Of a stretch of DNA of 64,000 nt, positions 46,251 through 60,300 are shown in pieces (position 1 is the first letter of the stretch; each line of letters opens with the position of its first letter). Below the pieces are notes generated by a model. That model searched no databases. It was not told the DNA's origin and saw nothing but the letters and a program-made list of their open reading frames with translations. Position numbers and translations under genes: made by a program. The stretch is from Lophius americanus (lineage: Eukaryota; Chordata; Actinopteri; Lophiiformes; Lophiidae), in contig JBBDHG010000112.1 of NCBI GenBank assembly GCA_037951165.1, positions 3,461,001 to 3,525,000 of the forward strand, in the 5' to 3' direction.

Positions 46251-49200
46251 TAGTTTATTTATTCATTAATTTATTTATTAATTCAATCATTAATTTGTTT
46301 GTTTATTTATTTATTCAACCATCCAGAAATAACAGAGATTGGTTGTCACAATTAACGTAAAGCATGAATAACTGGAAAGCACTCATGCAAAGCTCTGCCA
46401 TGACAACACAGTTACCAATATCAACATTATTTAAGTAAAATGTCATGCAAATCCGTTCATTAATTTATGGGTTATAAAAAAAAAAAAGTCCTTAAGTGCC
46501 CTAAGTCGCAAAAACCCCCAGAACAATTCAAACTATCAACCTATTAAGAATTTGCCAGAAGCATTGGCTCTCAGATGCTCAGGATGAGAATGTGTTTTAG
46601 TTTTAAGATTTATTATTTGTTTGATGATGGATGAATGCTCTAAAAAAGTGTATGGTCGACTGTTCCAAATTGTTCTCATGGAGCTCATGTACTCATTTGT
46701 AAATGTCGTCTGTTGTTTAGCATGTTAATGATATAATATTTTACAAAATAAAAAGTTACCGAAACAGAAGCTCACTAAAAATTACTAAAGGACTTGGGCT
46801 CTCTGTTGGGTGAACATATTCAATTGAGATGTTATTTATTTGTAAAATGTTATAAGATTTAATAAATCAAATTTTATTACATGTAATTTAATTTATTACA
46901 TTATCATTACATGTATGTTAATAGCAAATTTACTGCTTTGCATTCACGCGTGAAAAATCTTGTCCTTTCCGCTGTGAATAATCCAGCGGAGAAAATTGAG
47001 TAAAAACAATGACTCTGTCTTTGCCTAGACGATCTTTGTGTCAGTTGACAGCCGCTTCCTGAGAAAAGGAGTTGACGCTGCGTGTCCTAGAAGGACGACC
47101 TCCTCAACCCCTTGTCTTAAATTTCATTACTTAGATCAACACGGTACAACCATTGAAACGTTTATTAGACGAATACAGTTTCCTTATCTAAGAATGGCAT
47201 TACTTTCTTGAAGGGTCGTTTTGATTTTGAATGAAACGCTAGAGGATAAATGGCAATGGAAATCCACTGGAGAAGAAACGTGGGATAATCCTGCAGAAAC
47301 ACGGTGCCTGCTTTATCCTATTAGAATTACTAAAATCTGACTGCAATGGAAGATCTCTAATCTAACACCCCCATCTGCTGGCAAATCACATCACCTCAAC
47401 AGCAAAGTAGAGCGCATATCAATCTAAGCAATTAACAATGTTAATAACACATGTTCTGTACATTTCCCAAACAGATTTAATACATACGTCCAATTTTTCG
47501 TCCACCCTTGTGACATTGAGCAACATAATCACATCCATCTCTTTCCAGGAATGGAATCGTTTTTTCTAAAGCAACCCGATGGGATACCTCTAACCCTCTT
47601 TCTTTATTTGCATTTAATATATATTCTATAAAAAAAGGGAGTTGTGTTAATCATTCCAATTCATAATGAAAAATGAAAATATACTTGACAAGCATGGGAT
47701 AAATCAACAAAGTAACAATTATTTGCATTTGTAAAATGGAAAACAGATGCTTTTTGTATAACTTATCAAGTTAGTTCATTGAATGTCACTTGAGAAGTCT
47801 ACAATGGATTTTACATACTTGACACCATTCTAGTCTCTATCATTTCATTCCAATGCTTTGAAATAAGCTTAAGCATTTGAAAACACTAGATTTAAAAAAA
47901 AAAACTAAATGAAGCTACAATAATTTCGGTATGGTGCTTGTATTTTAGAAATAATTTTCGCATTACTGCTAAATTATATTTGGATTAAACCTGTTTTTTG
48001 ATGTAACTAATAAGGAGATTAAACATGAGGTTCAAGTTAATTTACATTAGCCTCATTTTCCTCAATGAATGAATGAATGAATGAGAAAAAAAATATTCTA
48101 GAGGAAGAGAAGCAGCTTCTTCTAGATAAATCTGCATAGCTGTTCCTGATTGTCTGCATCATTTAAGGTTGAAAGTATCCATCCTTTCAGGTGAAACAAA
48201 GCAAAATAGTTCTTAACAACTGTTTAATGGAAGGAGACAAAAACAAATCCGAACACTCACAAATTGATGGATTGGTAACGTGCAAACTGGAAATATGAAA
48301 TAACATACAGATTTGACATCTGTGTCATTCCTTGACAGACACTCAGAACAGTCACAGAACTGTGTCGTTCATTAAAAAAAACCACAAAAAAAAACCCATT
48401 GGGAATAGGAGTTTGAAAACAAAAAGGACAGAAATTAGTTCATACTGTTAAATAAAACAGCACATAGCAAAGATTGTTCATTTTACACATAAATGCATGA
48501 GGCACATTTGACAGATAATGACCACCAACAGGGTGATCATGCCAGTCATGTTTGGACAATCTTGTCCCACTAGTCAGCTTGTTAGCAGTTGTCTTTTCCT
48601 ATTGTTTAGCAGTACCATCTAAGTCTAGACTTCCAGACATATTACTCTCTCTACAGTAATCATGGGCTTATAGACTGTTTGCATCTTCTGTCTATTAAAC
48701 ACACCAGCCTGCTGTTGGTTGCTGGACAAAGTCGAAAATCACAGAGAAAATGTCGCAAAATAATGAACAGGGAAAAAAACCCTCAAATGGATGTTTGCAG
48801 ATGTCACATCAGTTCTCCGTCATCTTTTGTGTTTTCATAATACAGCATCTTCAGTCACAGTTTGGAATTAAAGGACATTAAGAAAATGAAGTAATCACAC
48901 TATAAGAGCATCTCAAGGCATTCACTTTTCCATCCGCAAGTTTTTATGAGGAGAGTTCCAGAGAAAAAGCCAGTAAAAGTTTAAAGATCGTTTTAGACTA
49001 AAAAAATGTGATGCCTAAAGTAGCCTCAAAAACCCCAACAACACCTCCAGTAAGACTTGGTGGTTGTCTCCACTACCTATATGTGCTTTAACTAATCAGT
49101 AGCTTCAATAACGTCTCTCCTCATTAAATTCCCAGGCTGTGTCATTCTGGAAAACTAAATAGACCAGACAACATAGAATTAAATGTGGTCAAGCAAACCA

Positions 49201-51079
49201 GGCTAGTACACCTTCCGAATAGAATATATTCACTAATTCTCTCTCGTGAGTTCCCATATATTAAGAAATTGTTTAAAGATTCCTGTTTGTTTTTCCCTTG
49301 TCATATCTACATCAGAGCCTGATGCTAAATGCTGTAGCTCATTAAAGCCAAGGCACAGTCCTGTTTAACATTAGCACGAAGTGTGGAACTTCAATACTAT
49401 CCCATCTATAATCATAAAGAAATCACACATCTAAGGAGCCTAATAACCATTACCTTAATGCTAGGGTTGGGACAAACTTAGAGGCCAGCAGCCTGATTCC
49501 GTTTTCATAGGATGTTTTAAAAATAATTACTGGCTTGCCCTGTAAACTCCTTCCTCAAAAGGAACTGATGTGCAGGAACAAAAACTACACATTTTAATTA
49601 AACTTAAACTGAAGTGTCCTGACAAATCAATAAATGACCCACATAACAAATCTTTCAGTAGGTTCAATGTGGGGGGAAAAAAAAGGGCTGCAGTCTGGTT
49701 TTATAAGGTAATATGTTTTGTTTTTGTTTGTTTTTAACAAGTTACAAGAATTAGAAATGAATGTTTATGTGGTGATCCTGCTTGTGAAGAGATATACAGA
49801 TATAAAACAAGATGAGCTGGATAAAAGTGACAATATTATACTTACAATCAAATTTATTCCACTGGATTTTAAGCAAAAATCCATACCACAAGGTGAGGTT
49901 ATGTAGGTTACACTGTCTCGTACTATTCAACTGAAATAGAGCTCCTAAAATAACAACACTGTTATAGCATAGCTGAAATTCCAGGTAGGGCACAGGGACA
50001 AAAAGTATTTTATCTCGTGATCATGTTGTCCAACTGTGTCACTATATGTACTGAAAGGAGCAAAGAAAATACAACAGAGGCTCGAGTCAAAAAGCAATAA
50101 AAGCTGTAAGAAGTTCAACTAGTCAAGCGTCGTCGTCATGTCTCAGATATTCCTTTTGTGAGGTCACAGGGTTTCCCCTGGCTTTTTCCAGGACTCACAT
50201 ATTGGCTCTGTGGCTTGAGGCTGTGGAACGGCCCGGCAAGAGTCCCGGATGTCTGGCAGTTCTTTTTTTCTTTCCTAAAAAGGCCCTGAGCCTCCTTTCA
50301 AGGTCAAAAATAAATATTCTTCAGTGCGACGCCCATCTACAGTGGATTGGGGGGGGAATTCTTGGCAAAAGGAGAGAAGACAAGGAGGAGGAGGGAGCAA
50401 CAGTCTTCACTTGTGTGCGCGCTGATTTTGGGAGTTAAAAACCAGTGTGTTTGAAGGTCGTATTGCACAGTTCTGAGGAGGTGTAGATACAGACAGGTGA
50501 CCGGGAGATTATGAGCTGCTGAGGGCTGTTACAAGTGTGTTGAAGTGGAGTCTGCTTTAGAGCCCAGCTTTAGAACACAGAGCGCAGTGACATTGTCTGT
50601 TTACATCATGAGCCGAAACAAAGGCCTGAAGGTGGGAGAGGTCTCGTCTATGAATCCAAAGAATCAGCTGGAGAAAAGACAGACAAGCAGGCAGATGTGA
50701 GAACAGAAAGACGGAGCATGTAGTAATGAAAGTGGAACAGATGTATAATTAATTTCTTTCACAAACGATGGAAATCAACTTCAGTACAATAAGCATGCAT
50801 GAGGAAAGATTATCCCCTCAATTAATTTACAATCAGACAATCGTTGGCCTTAAAGAAGCAAGTTTACGTCTATGTATTTCCAACCTTTTGTATTTCCAGA
50901 ACATCAACACAGCATAACATTAGAATATTTTCCATCACAATGATCACATCACAATTACATTGATATACATTAATTCAAACTTTTGGTAGTAGAATAATAA
51001 AAATCAATGGCTTTGCACAAAACCCTTATTTCTAGAGGACTTACAACTTTCCAACCCAAAAACTGTTAAACTGTCCAAA
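46251..51079 (-). other. Spacer between acap2 and ppp1r2, including probable ppp1r2 3'UTR
   Basis: The genes are in the same orientation, with about 5.2 kb between the ppp1r2 stop and the acap2 start. Part of this should be ppp1r2 3'UTR; a minus-strand AATAAA at 49853-49858 is one candidate poly(A) signal. The area 50110-50700 is more complex in sequence than the rest and may be UTR. A short ATTCA/TTTATT-rich tract follows 46250 and a (GAAT)n run lies at 48065-48084. No protein-coding exon recognised apart from a possible alternative ppp1r2 end at 50648-50667. Confidence 0.5.
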
Positions 51080-51315
51080 TTATTCATCTTGATGTAATGG
51101 AGTGCTACCGTTCTCCTTACCGTCCTGTGGTGGGTCGATATTTATTTCCTCTGTTTCTTCCGTGTCCTCCCTTGTCTCCTCTGTGTCATCTTTCATCTCT
51201 TCGTCTATATCTTCATCATCTTCCAGCTCGCTGGCAATAAGCTGGCGTGCCAGCTTGATGTTTAGACCTTCGTTATAGTGCATCTTCCTCATCATCTGAA
51301 AATTCACCTTTTTGG
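51080..51315 (-). CDS. ppp1r2: ppp1r2 exon 5 (C-terminus)
   Basis: 236 nt, acceptor CCACAG, stop TAA at 51080-51082. Contains MRKMHYNEGLNIKLARQLIA, the PP1 active-site helix, then an acidic Thr/Glu-rich tail ending ENGSTPLHQDE. The GSTP near the end matches the mammalian C-terminus, supporting this stop. A possible internal donor (51115-51120) is discussed as a finding. Confidence 0.95.
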
Positions 51316-54300
51316 CTGTGGAGGAAGAAGCAATTTTATTTAAAACATGATAGTTACTTCAGTGAACAGTTCTTACCACACTGAAGTGTATAGTAACAGA
51401 CTTAATGTGAGGCTAACAAACTTGGACTTTTGCTTTTTTAGGTGCAACTCATGGTCATCTCATTGTATATTTATAGAATAGCTCTTTTGGCAAAGGTTCA
51501 ACGAATGAAAATGTTGTAGTCAACATAGCATAACCTAGCATAGCATTACTGGGTTTTCTTTCACCATCTATGTACTGCATTCGTAGAATTTGTATGCTCA
51601 CTGACTAAACTTGACAAATACTAAATATCAAAAATGTTATACATTTGCTTTTTTCTAAATAAGCACGTCTTAATCTACCCGCAGATGTTGAAGAAGCTTT
51701 TATGGTTAGAAAACTGGTCTGCAGTTTTATATAATAATGTTAAAATATAATCGCAGAAAGATTGAAAAATTCCTGTCAAAAACTTATCCCGACCATATTT
51801 TACTGTGTAAGTAAGTTTGCATCTCTGTTTGTGCTTGTACTAATAAACTTAACTGGCATCTCCTTATGTGCGGGTGAAAGGTATGATAGTACATAGACAG
51901 GGAAGGTCAAAGGACAGTCAAAAGCACACACACACTTAATGGGTAACCGTCTTGAGGGACGTTAGATGAGAGATCAATATCTAAACTGATCCCTTACCAT
52001 TAGTACTCAGGTGTCACTGTATGAGTATACCTCAAAGCTGCAGAGGACAATTTGGGCTAAGGTGGAGAGTATAAATAAACAGGTGAGCTGTGGAATGCTC
52101 TTGCCAACAACCGCCATTGATGGCTTAATGTTGAAACAATAAAGCCATATTATCAAGATTATGTTATTATTATATTATTAACCACGGAAATTAAAATTAT
52201 GAAGGCACTAGCAAGTTGAGATATTATCAAATAAAGTCAAAATTCCCAAGTTTACCTTGTTCTTCCGGAGATAGCTCCTCTTCTTCCTCCTCACTGCTCT
52301 CTTCTTCTTCTTCTTCGTCTTCCTCCTTCATAAAGCGAGGCTCTGAGCCTTCTGCTGCCACCAGCCTTGGAAGAAGAAGGGTAATTTCAGTTTCATGTAC
52401 CTTTAGAATATTTCAATCCACCGTTTCCTTTGTATCCTTTGTGTTGTGATCGTACTAATGGTATATATGATTAAATAGAACAGGAGTCGGCTGGAGTTCA
52501 TGGCTAGGCTAATAAATGTGTAAATTCTGGTGAAAGAGTTATGTATAGTTTGAAGAATATGCTCTGGAAAAGGTGATCACCATTGAGGTTCACATTAAAA
52601 TTCATGGGGTATTTTTCTATATTATTTTTTAATGTATGGTAGAAATGACATGAAATTTGTGGTAAGTTTAAAACGACAAAAGGCACAAGTACACATTATG
52701 ATTAATATATCTATACAGTTTGGTGAAGCTGGTATCTAACATTTGTGAGATATACTCCAGATGAAAAAATTATTACAGACGGACTAAGTGACAGCTACAC
52801 CCCTCCATCATTTCTATGTTGAGCAGATGAGAAAGACATCATTCTAAAGTTATTCTGGTGATTGAAAAACACAGATACGCCGAAGATCCATTCTCTGGAG
52901 AGAAATGAACATAGGAGAAACATGTGGTGATGGGTGAGGAGAGTGTGTACAGAGTTACAGTGAAGATATGTGAGCATCTGTGTATAAATACCGTAGCATG
53001 GGAAAAAAAATATTTTTATAAAAACTAAAAAACTTTAATTAGTGATATTATTATATTGGCGTATAATTTAAAGTTCCATGAATAACTCTAAGATGATGAT
53101 AATTTATGTATTTACTGCATGTCTACCAATCCCACTTTCATTCAAAATAAAACATCCTTGGTGGACATAGGGCACTCTAGCCTATTAAGCTAATGTATCC
53201 TGGTCATTGGAATAACCAAAGGCCTTTGGATACAATATTATCCGGATAGTTGAGCCATGATTCCATATTATTGCATTATGGAAATTTTTCAATATGCTGT
53301 GTCATGTGATACAATGCATTGCACTGAATTGCAGTTTATGACTCTTTCAATTGCAAATTGTATCTTCAACAGAAATTCTTCTAGTTTGTCTGTGTGTTCA
53401 TCCATTTTATTTAATGTTTTACTTGGCCAACATAATATAAAGAATGGCAAAAATAAGACTGACCAGAAGTTATCTACCGCTAACAAAAAAATGTTTCATT
53501 ATTAACAGACTGAATGTTAATTAAACTGATACTTGAACATACTACTTTACTCTTTCTAGAAAAAAATCAACAATAAATATCTATTGAAATGTTAACATAA
53601 TCTTTCAAATATGTCAATGTTTGTCAATCACTATGACTATCACAATCAAAATATGTTGGTTGTCAAATGAGGTCAATCACTATGACATCAGCACAAAGCA
53701 GGTGGACTTTGTGTGCATTGATTATTTCAATATACTACATCATTAACAACAGACCTCTTCCAGGCACAGTCCACCAGCTGCTGCGCTGTTGGAGGTTCTG
53801 TTGTTTTGGACAATTTCACAACCAGCTGTTTGTTAGTGCAATCAGAAAGGTGTAGGTGTTGGAAGGGATAGAGAACTGAATGGAAGAGCAAGCAAGCACA
53901 TTTTTGTTTATTTGCATCATGCTGCTGACCTGTGCTGCTGGTAAGTTACAACATTATTCATTTGAAAAAAAAAGAAAGAGAGGATTGTCGAGTTCTGAGT
54001 ATTACATCCGAATCTGAGCAGTCACAACTCATGCTATGCACCTGTGTGTGTCAAAACTTTTCGCCTGCAGAACTATTATCATGGAAGTAGTAGCTGAAAG
54101 GCTGCTCTATTTATTCCACAGCTAACAGGATTCTAGCTAGCTAGGTTATGAAATAACAGAGGCAAAAGTTATAAATATAAAATATAGGGATGAAATCTTG
54201 GTTTAGGTAACAAAGTTTTTAAAAAAGTGAATTTCTTGTGTGCTTTCTCATTTTATCAAAATTGCATATTTGTATAATGGTGCAGTAAAATGGATGACGT

Positions 54301-57300
54301 CAGAGGCTGTCATCCATTTTAACAGTTAGTGAGACAGCACATTTATGGTAAAGGACCAGGATGCTGGCAAACATGTTTCTGTCTGGCTTCTCCGGAATGC
54401 ACCTGAGGATACCTAGATACCACACGCCGCATCAGAAACTAGACATTAAAACTTTTTCAAAAATGTTACACTTGCCACTGGTCCCTCCTTTCACTGCTTG
54501 CCTTCTTCCCTTTTTACCTCTGTTCTTGGTTTGCACTTTTCTTCCTTGCGTTCACATGAAAGTCTTACTTTGATGCCAGGTCATCAGCTGTGAGTCCACT
54601 GCGGTCATCAGAGTCACTCAGCGCCCCCTCATCATCGACGTCCCCCACCATCCTCAAAGAAGGAAATTATGTGATTAAATATAAACTGAAAACAAGGATC
54701 CAGTCACAAGGAAAACGTAACACAAGAAGAGGTATATGCCACACTGCCAAGTAGACAAAGGATAAAAGGGAGATGGAGCCAGGACGGAAACAGACAGGGT
54801 AGAGGACCATGAGGAGAGAGAGTGAGAGAGAGAGGGAAGGTCTGTGACAAGAATGACCTTCCCTGCAGCATTCTGACATACATATTGGATTACAAACCTG
54901 CTGAGACATCGTTCTGACACCAACACACACTCAAGCTCAACTCTCACACATTGGCACGGGTTATTCAATTCAATTCAATTCAATACTTTATTAAGGACAC
55001 AGCTCAGAGAGGGTTCCATAACAATAAATAACAAAATTTACAAAAATTTTACATATAGGCTAAAACATCAATGGTTCCACATTCTAGAAGAGAGCTTGAC
55101 TGTTCTCAGAGCAGGGTTGGTTAAGGCTAAAATGATGCGGTTAGCAGAATCAGATAGCCTGCACATACATCTGTACATGAGAGTTCGTATCACAGCACAG
55201 CCGGTGGGTACACGATCATTGGCAAACATTTGGCTGGTGCTGCAGCTTCTCAGGGCTTTTAGCAGGACCCTCATACTGTCGTTATAAGCTGCTCTGAGTC
55301 TCTGCATGTTGCTTTTCCTGTAGCAACCTCACAGATGGGCCGTTTAGAACGGAGTACAATACGCTTTAAAAAGAGAAGTCTTCCAAGTAATCGAACACAT
55401 ACTAAATATGCGAGCCAACATGTTTACTTGTGCATATAATTTACGATACGGTCTGTAAATGTCCCTGTCATCTGATAGATCATAAGTTATGATCCAGATA
55501 TTTAGCCTCATCACACACGTTAAGGGCAATCCCAGACAGGAAGGAATCCGGATATACCAATTTTCTATCATCCCTACTTCTGTCCATCATAACATTACTC
55601 TTATTTGAATTGAATATCATGTCAAAATCTGTATCATATTGAGAGCATGACTTCAATAACTGCTGAAGACCGGCATTACAAGGAGAGAAAATCACCAAAT
55701 CGTCTGCGTACATCAGGTGGTTAATGAGATAATTACCAACCATACACCCTGCACTTGCATCTTCTGATTGGGTTAGAACCCCAAAACAGGCTGCATGATT
55801 ATTTTAAGGATAGGTCTCTACTGAATGGCTGTCTTCAGCTGTTTAATGATTTCAAATCCAACCCATATAGGATTATAAATAGAAATATGATCAAGGAAAA
55901 TCCTGTCAGAATAGTCACCTGTTGTATGGTGTGCTGGGCTCGTCTATCTTCATTAGGCCGTAGTCTTTGTCGGCTGGATGGTACGTAGCCAAGATGTTCA
56001 TCTCATCCCATTTCTGAGATTTTTTCCTAAAAAATCAAAACAACAAGTGTAAGAAATACATGAATGATGCTAAATTTGGATCACCATGAGCTGGATGAAT
56101 GAGAATCTACAGACATTTATATCACTGCACACCCTCTAACCAGCCAAATCACATCCCATCGATTCCTTCACAGTGGCCAGTTCTAATCTAGGACTGAACG
56201 AGACCCAATTTTCTCACCAACAATATTTTGGGAACACACAGACAAAGAAGAACAGAAATGTGGGTCACAGTTCAGGCCACTTTCAGGAAAAAATTATGTA
56301 ATTTTCCTTTTTTGTCAACATTATCCATCATAAATATAAATATGGGTCTTAACAGTTGCTAAGGCTGTTAAACTGTAAGTGATTATGGTCAAATCAAAGA
56401 ACGTTCCGAGGAATGTTCCATACAACACGAGGGTCCCTATGTAACAAGGGCAGGGCTTGTGGTACAGTGACTCTATTAACCTTCCTTGGGAAAACACACC
56501 TATCAACAGATCAGTCACAAAAAAAATAGTCAAACCCACTTCCATCCTGGACGGGGTAGAGGGTAGATCAACTGGATTTTCTTTGAATTTACTTTTCTAT
56601 TATCCTGGATTATGGATATGCTCAGAGTACAGATCTGTATATGATTCAAAATCTTATCGACTTTTTCCCATTCCTCCATAGAATTTCTTTGACATTTGTT
56701 GCAAATTTTTTGAGATATCTTGTGCAGACAGAAAGACATGGCTGATAAAGTAACCATGCATAATCAGCCGACACATTGCCATTTCTTCAAGATCCCCTCC
56801 AAGCCACTCACTCATTATCACCGAAACTGCTCTACTTTTCCCCTTTCTGTAAAAGGACAAACAGGAGCTGCACCAACCACTAGCACCCTCTAAAAATAGA
56901 GTTGTGTGTGATGATGATGATTTTTCTAAAGGAAGATAAAGAGCTGACAACACTCATTAAATAGAGTGAGTCATCACTGAGAGCTGAGATGTGCTATCGG
57001 ATAGCATAGCCAGAGGGGAGTTATGTAAGTCCCAGCCGTGTGCTCTCAACTACTGACCAAACCCAATAACGGTAACAGCCGCATACATATATTATAGATT
57101 CCACTTAAGAACAATGGGAGGCAAAGGCTGATAAGCACAAAATACCAGTTTTACCTGTCTTCCTTTCCTACCCAACAAACAACCGCCATCTGATTTATTG
57201 ACATTAGAAATCAACTTCAATAGAATATCATCATTTAACATTATTTCTTTAACACTGTTGCATATAATCCCATAATGCACTTTTTACAAGTCTCTTTTGA

Positions 57301-60300
57301 ACCAGACTGCTACTTTCACGAAGACCTTACTGAAGACTTTCTTATAACTGGCTTAGTTGGTTTGTCAGTACGACTACACAAAAAACTACTGGATGGATTT
57401 CCACACACTTTAGTGTAGCATAGGGTCAGGAAATGTTTCATATAGATGCGAATCAAGGGATCGACCGAGAATTACATCCCTCCTGCTTTAACACTGCTAG
57501 ATAGATAAATTTCTTATAATTATGCAAAATAGTGAAATTTCCCAAAAATATTTGGAAAAGGAGGATGGCTCAGGAAAGCTTGACTGACCATTTTTCATAT
57601 GATATAACTCATAACTATATAATAATTTTAATATTCTATGGGGATTGGTAGATTTCTACCTTTTCCCGCAGTGGTTTGAACAAGCTCTGCACAAGTGCAA
57701 ATCACTACTGCTTTGGCTCCTTCCTCAGGCAGCAGTATGTACACCAAAAGATTCCACAAAGTTTGATGGATAGCCAAGTAGATTACGCCTTAAGTCTCCA
57801 TCAGCAGTTCATAATTTATAAAAAAAGTGCATAAGAGAAGAAACTGTTATGTATTCACAAGCCATATCTGCAGTGACTGTGAGGTCAAGACGAAGATTTT
57901 CACAACTACACTGACTAACAAGTAAAATTAGTGTTTTGGTGGATTGCATTTAAATGTAAACGGGGGTAAAGGGGCAAGAGGCAACAACCATTACAGTTAG
58001 TGATTTCAAAAGGATAAATTATTTAATTTAACAAATAAACACCACTAGGTTGTAGCACACTATATGTGCAAATCCATCTCTGTACCATGAGCCATCTTTA
58101 TGCAGTTAACCACCTTGTGCTAAACAGTAACGGATCTTTATAATAGCAGACCAGTCCGTCTTTCATTCTGATTTCATCTATCAAATTATTCTCGAGCAAA
58201 GGTAAATTAACATATTCCTTTTCTGAGCCCATAGTCAACCTTGACTGGCCTGCACATGGTGGTAAAGCAGTCTGAGGAAGCGTTTATTTGTCAATGTTAT
58301 GGAAGGCTAGATATTCACTACATGCCAGTCAAACTGTCCATCACACATTCAGGATAAGGCTTGAAAGTGAAGGAGGGATTGTGTTTCACACAGCCATGAA
58401 TTATGTATAACTGGGTGTGAGTCTCTGACATCACTGTTTACTAAATAATAGCGTGTGACTGAAAGGATAACAAAAGTGACGTCAAAGGCCTTCCATTTTC
58501 CTATGCTGATAAAGGCTGGAATTGAACTGAAGCTGCAATTGAAAATACATGAAATGTGTGTTCCTGTCATTTTCTTTGCAACTTTTGTAGCCAGATGTAA
58601 ACAATTTTATTACCGCTTTACTTTTCCATCTTGGATTTAGGGAAGTGGACATCTTCATGCTGTAGCAGCCTTCTTGAACTGATGATTTGAAAAAAACTTG
58701 AAATAGATTTAAGGAGTAATTTCAACCAACAGCAACCACTGAAAGTGAAGTCGTTGGAGTCCAAAACAGCAGGGAAGCTGAATGGTTTGGGATAGGTGGT
58801 TGAACAAATCTATCGGTCTGCTGGGTGGTAGATATTTGTAAAGCTGGTTCAGGATATCCTCTGCGTATTGTAGAATGAGTCAGGAAGGTAATGTCATTAT
58901 TCTCTATACAAGTGAGTAGATAAGAAAGAAAACATGTTTGGCATAGTGGGAAGTTCAATGTACACACTGCACTATTACTATGCATAATGACAAATATACT
59001 TTAAAGCCTTACATGAACTCTGGGGAAATTGTTTAGTGATACATATGAGATAAGTTAAGACCTCATAGGATCTAGAATTTAATCAGTATTAAACTAAGCA
59101 AAAGATGCATTCTTAGAGTTTTTCTTTCAAGACAGAATTTTTTTATATGAAAAACTTAAAAGGGAAGGCAAGATATTGCCAAGCCAGTGATTATAGGAAG
59201 TGAATTTTAAGTGTTCTGCCTGGTTCTTATCTCCTACTATGGCGTGCCTTGTCCCATGGTCTCAAGTTATGAGGTACAGCTGCGCACCACAGGTAAACTG
59301 TGCTGTGACTTTTAAGAGATATTTTATTTCTCCTGACATGCAGAGATGTGGATACGAAAGTGTAAATATGTCAAACATTCACAGTGTGGATGCACATTAA
59401 AAGATAGACAAAAATCCAAAATACAAGTATGAAATTATTATTATATCAAAGCCAATAAAAAAAAAACAATGCAGCATTATGTTCAGTTATGAGGGCACCC
59501 ACACATGGTAAACATGTCAACTGTGTACGTGCTTTAACCTCAGAGCCAACAGTAGGGACATGGTTCAGCACAATCAAACCTGGTTCTGTGTGTTTGTTGC
59601 CTGGCTATACAACAGGTGCTTCCAGAAAGCTATTTCCCTCTGTCTCCTCATCACTCAATGAGAGACCATTTTCTATATGTGCTGGAAAATTCTTTTTGGG
59701 AGCGAAGTTCACTCATAACTGACATCCTACTATGGCTTATTTTCTGATGCCAGAGCCTACTGGCATGAGTGTCTGTCCAGACCTGTTGGAATATGAGAGG
59801 TGGTCGACACATGATTACAAATTTAATATTTAACTCTAAATAACTGAATAATGGCTGGTTACGCCCACTATAACTGGTAGGACATATGGCAAATACAAAA
59901 AAGAGGCCTATATATTTTGATGTTTATCTATGTCATATACTGCATCATGCATGTTGATCAAAATTATCAGAAGCCTAGCACTATAATTATAATAATAATA
60001 ATAAAATAAATGTATTTTCTTCTAATGATTCTGATTTGTACAAACTTTCATTTAAAAATATATTCATAAACCATTTTTTTTTTCTAAAAGGACTCAACCG
60101 ATGATACTTTGGTCCAATTCAACTGCCACGTTGAGTATCAGCTAATGCCTAAGAGTGAGTAGTATTCGGCAAGTGGGTGGTGTTAATTCATCTACCTGAC
60201 TGTAAATCTGACAGAATTGTATTCCTTTAAAGCCTTATATGCCCCCTTTGATGTTATATTTATTTTTTTAGACGTTATAACATTAAACATATGTCCCTAT

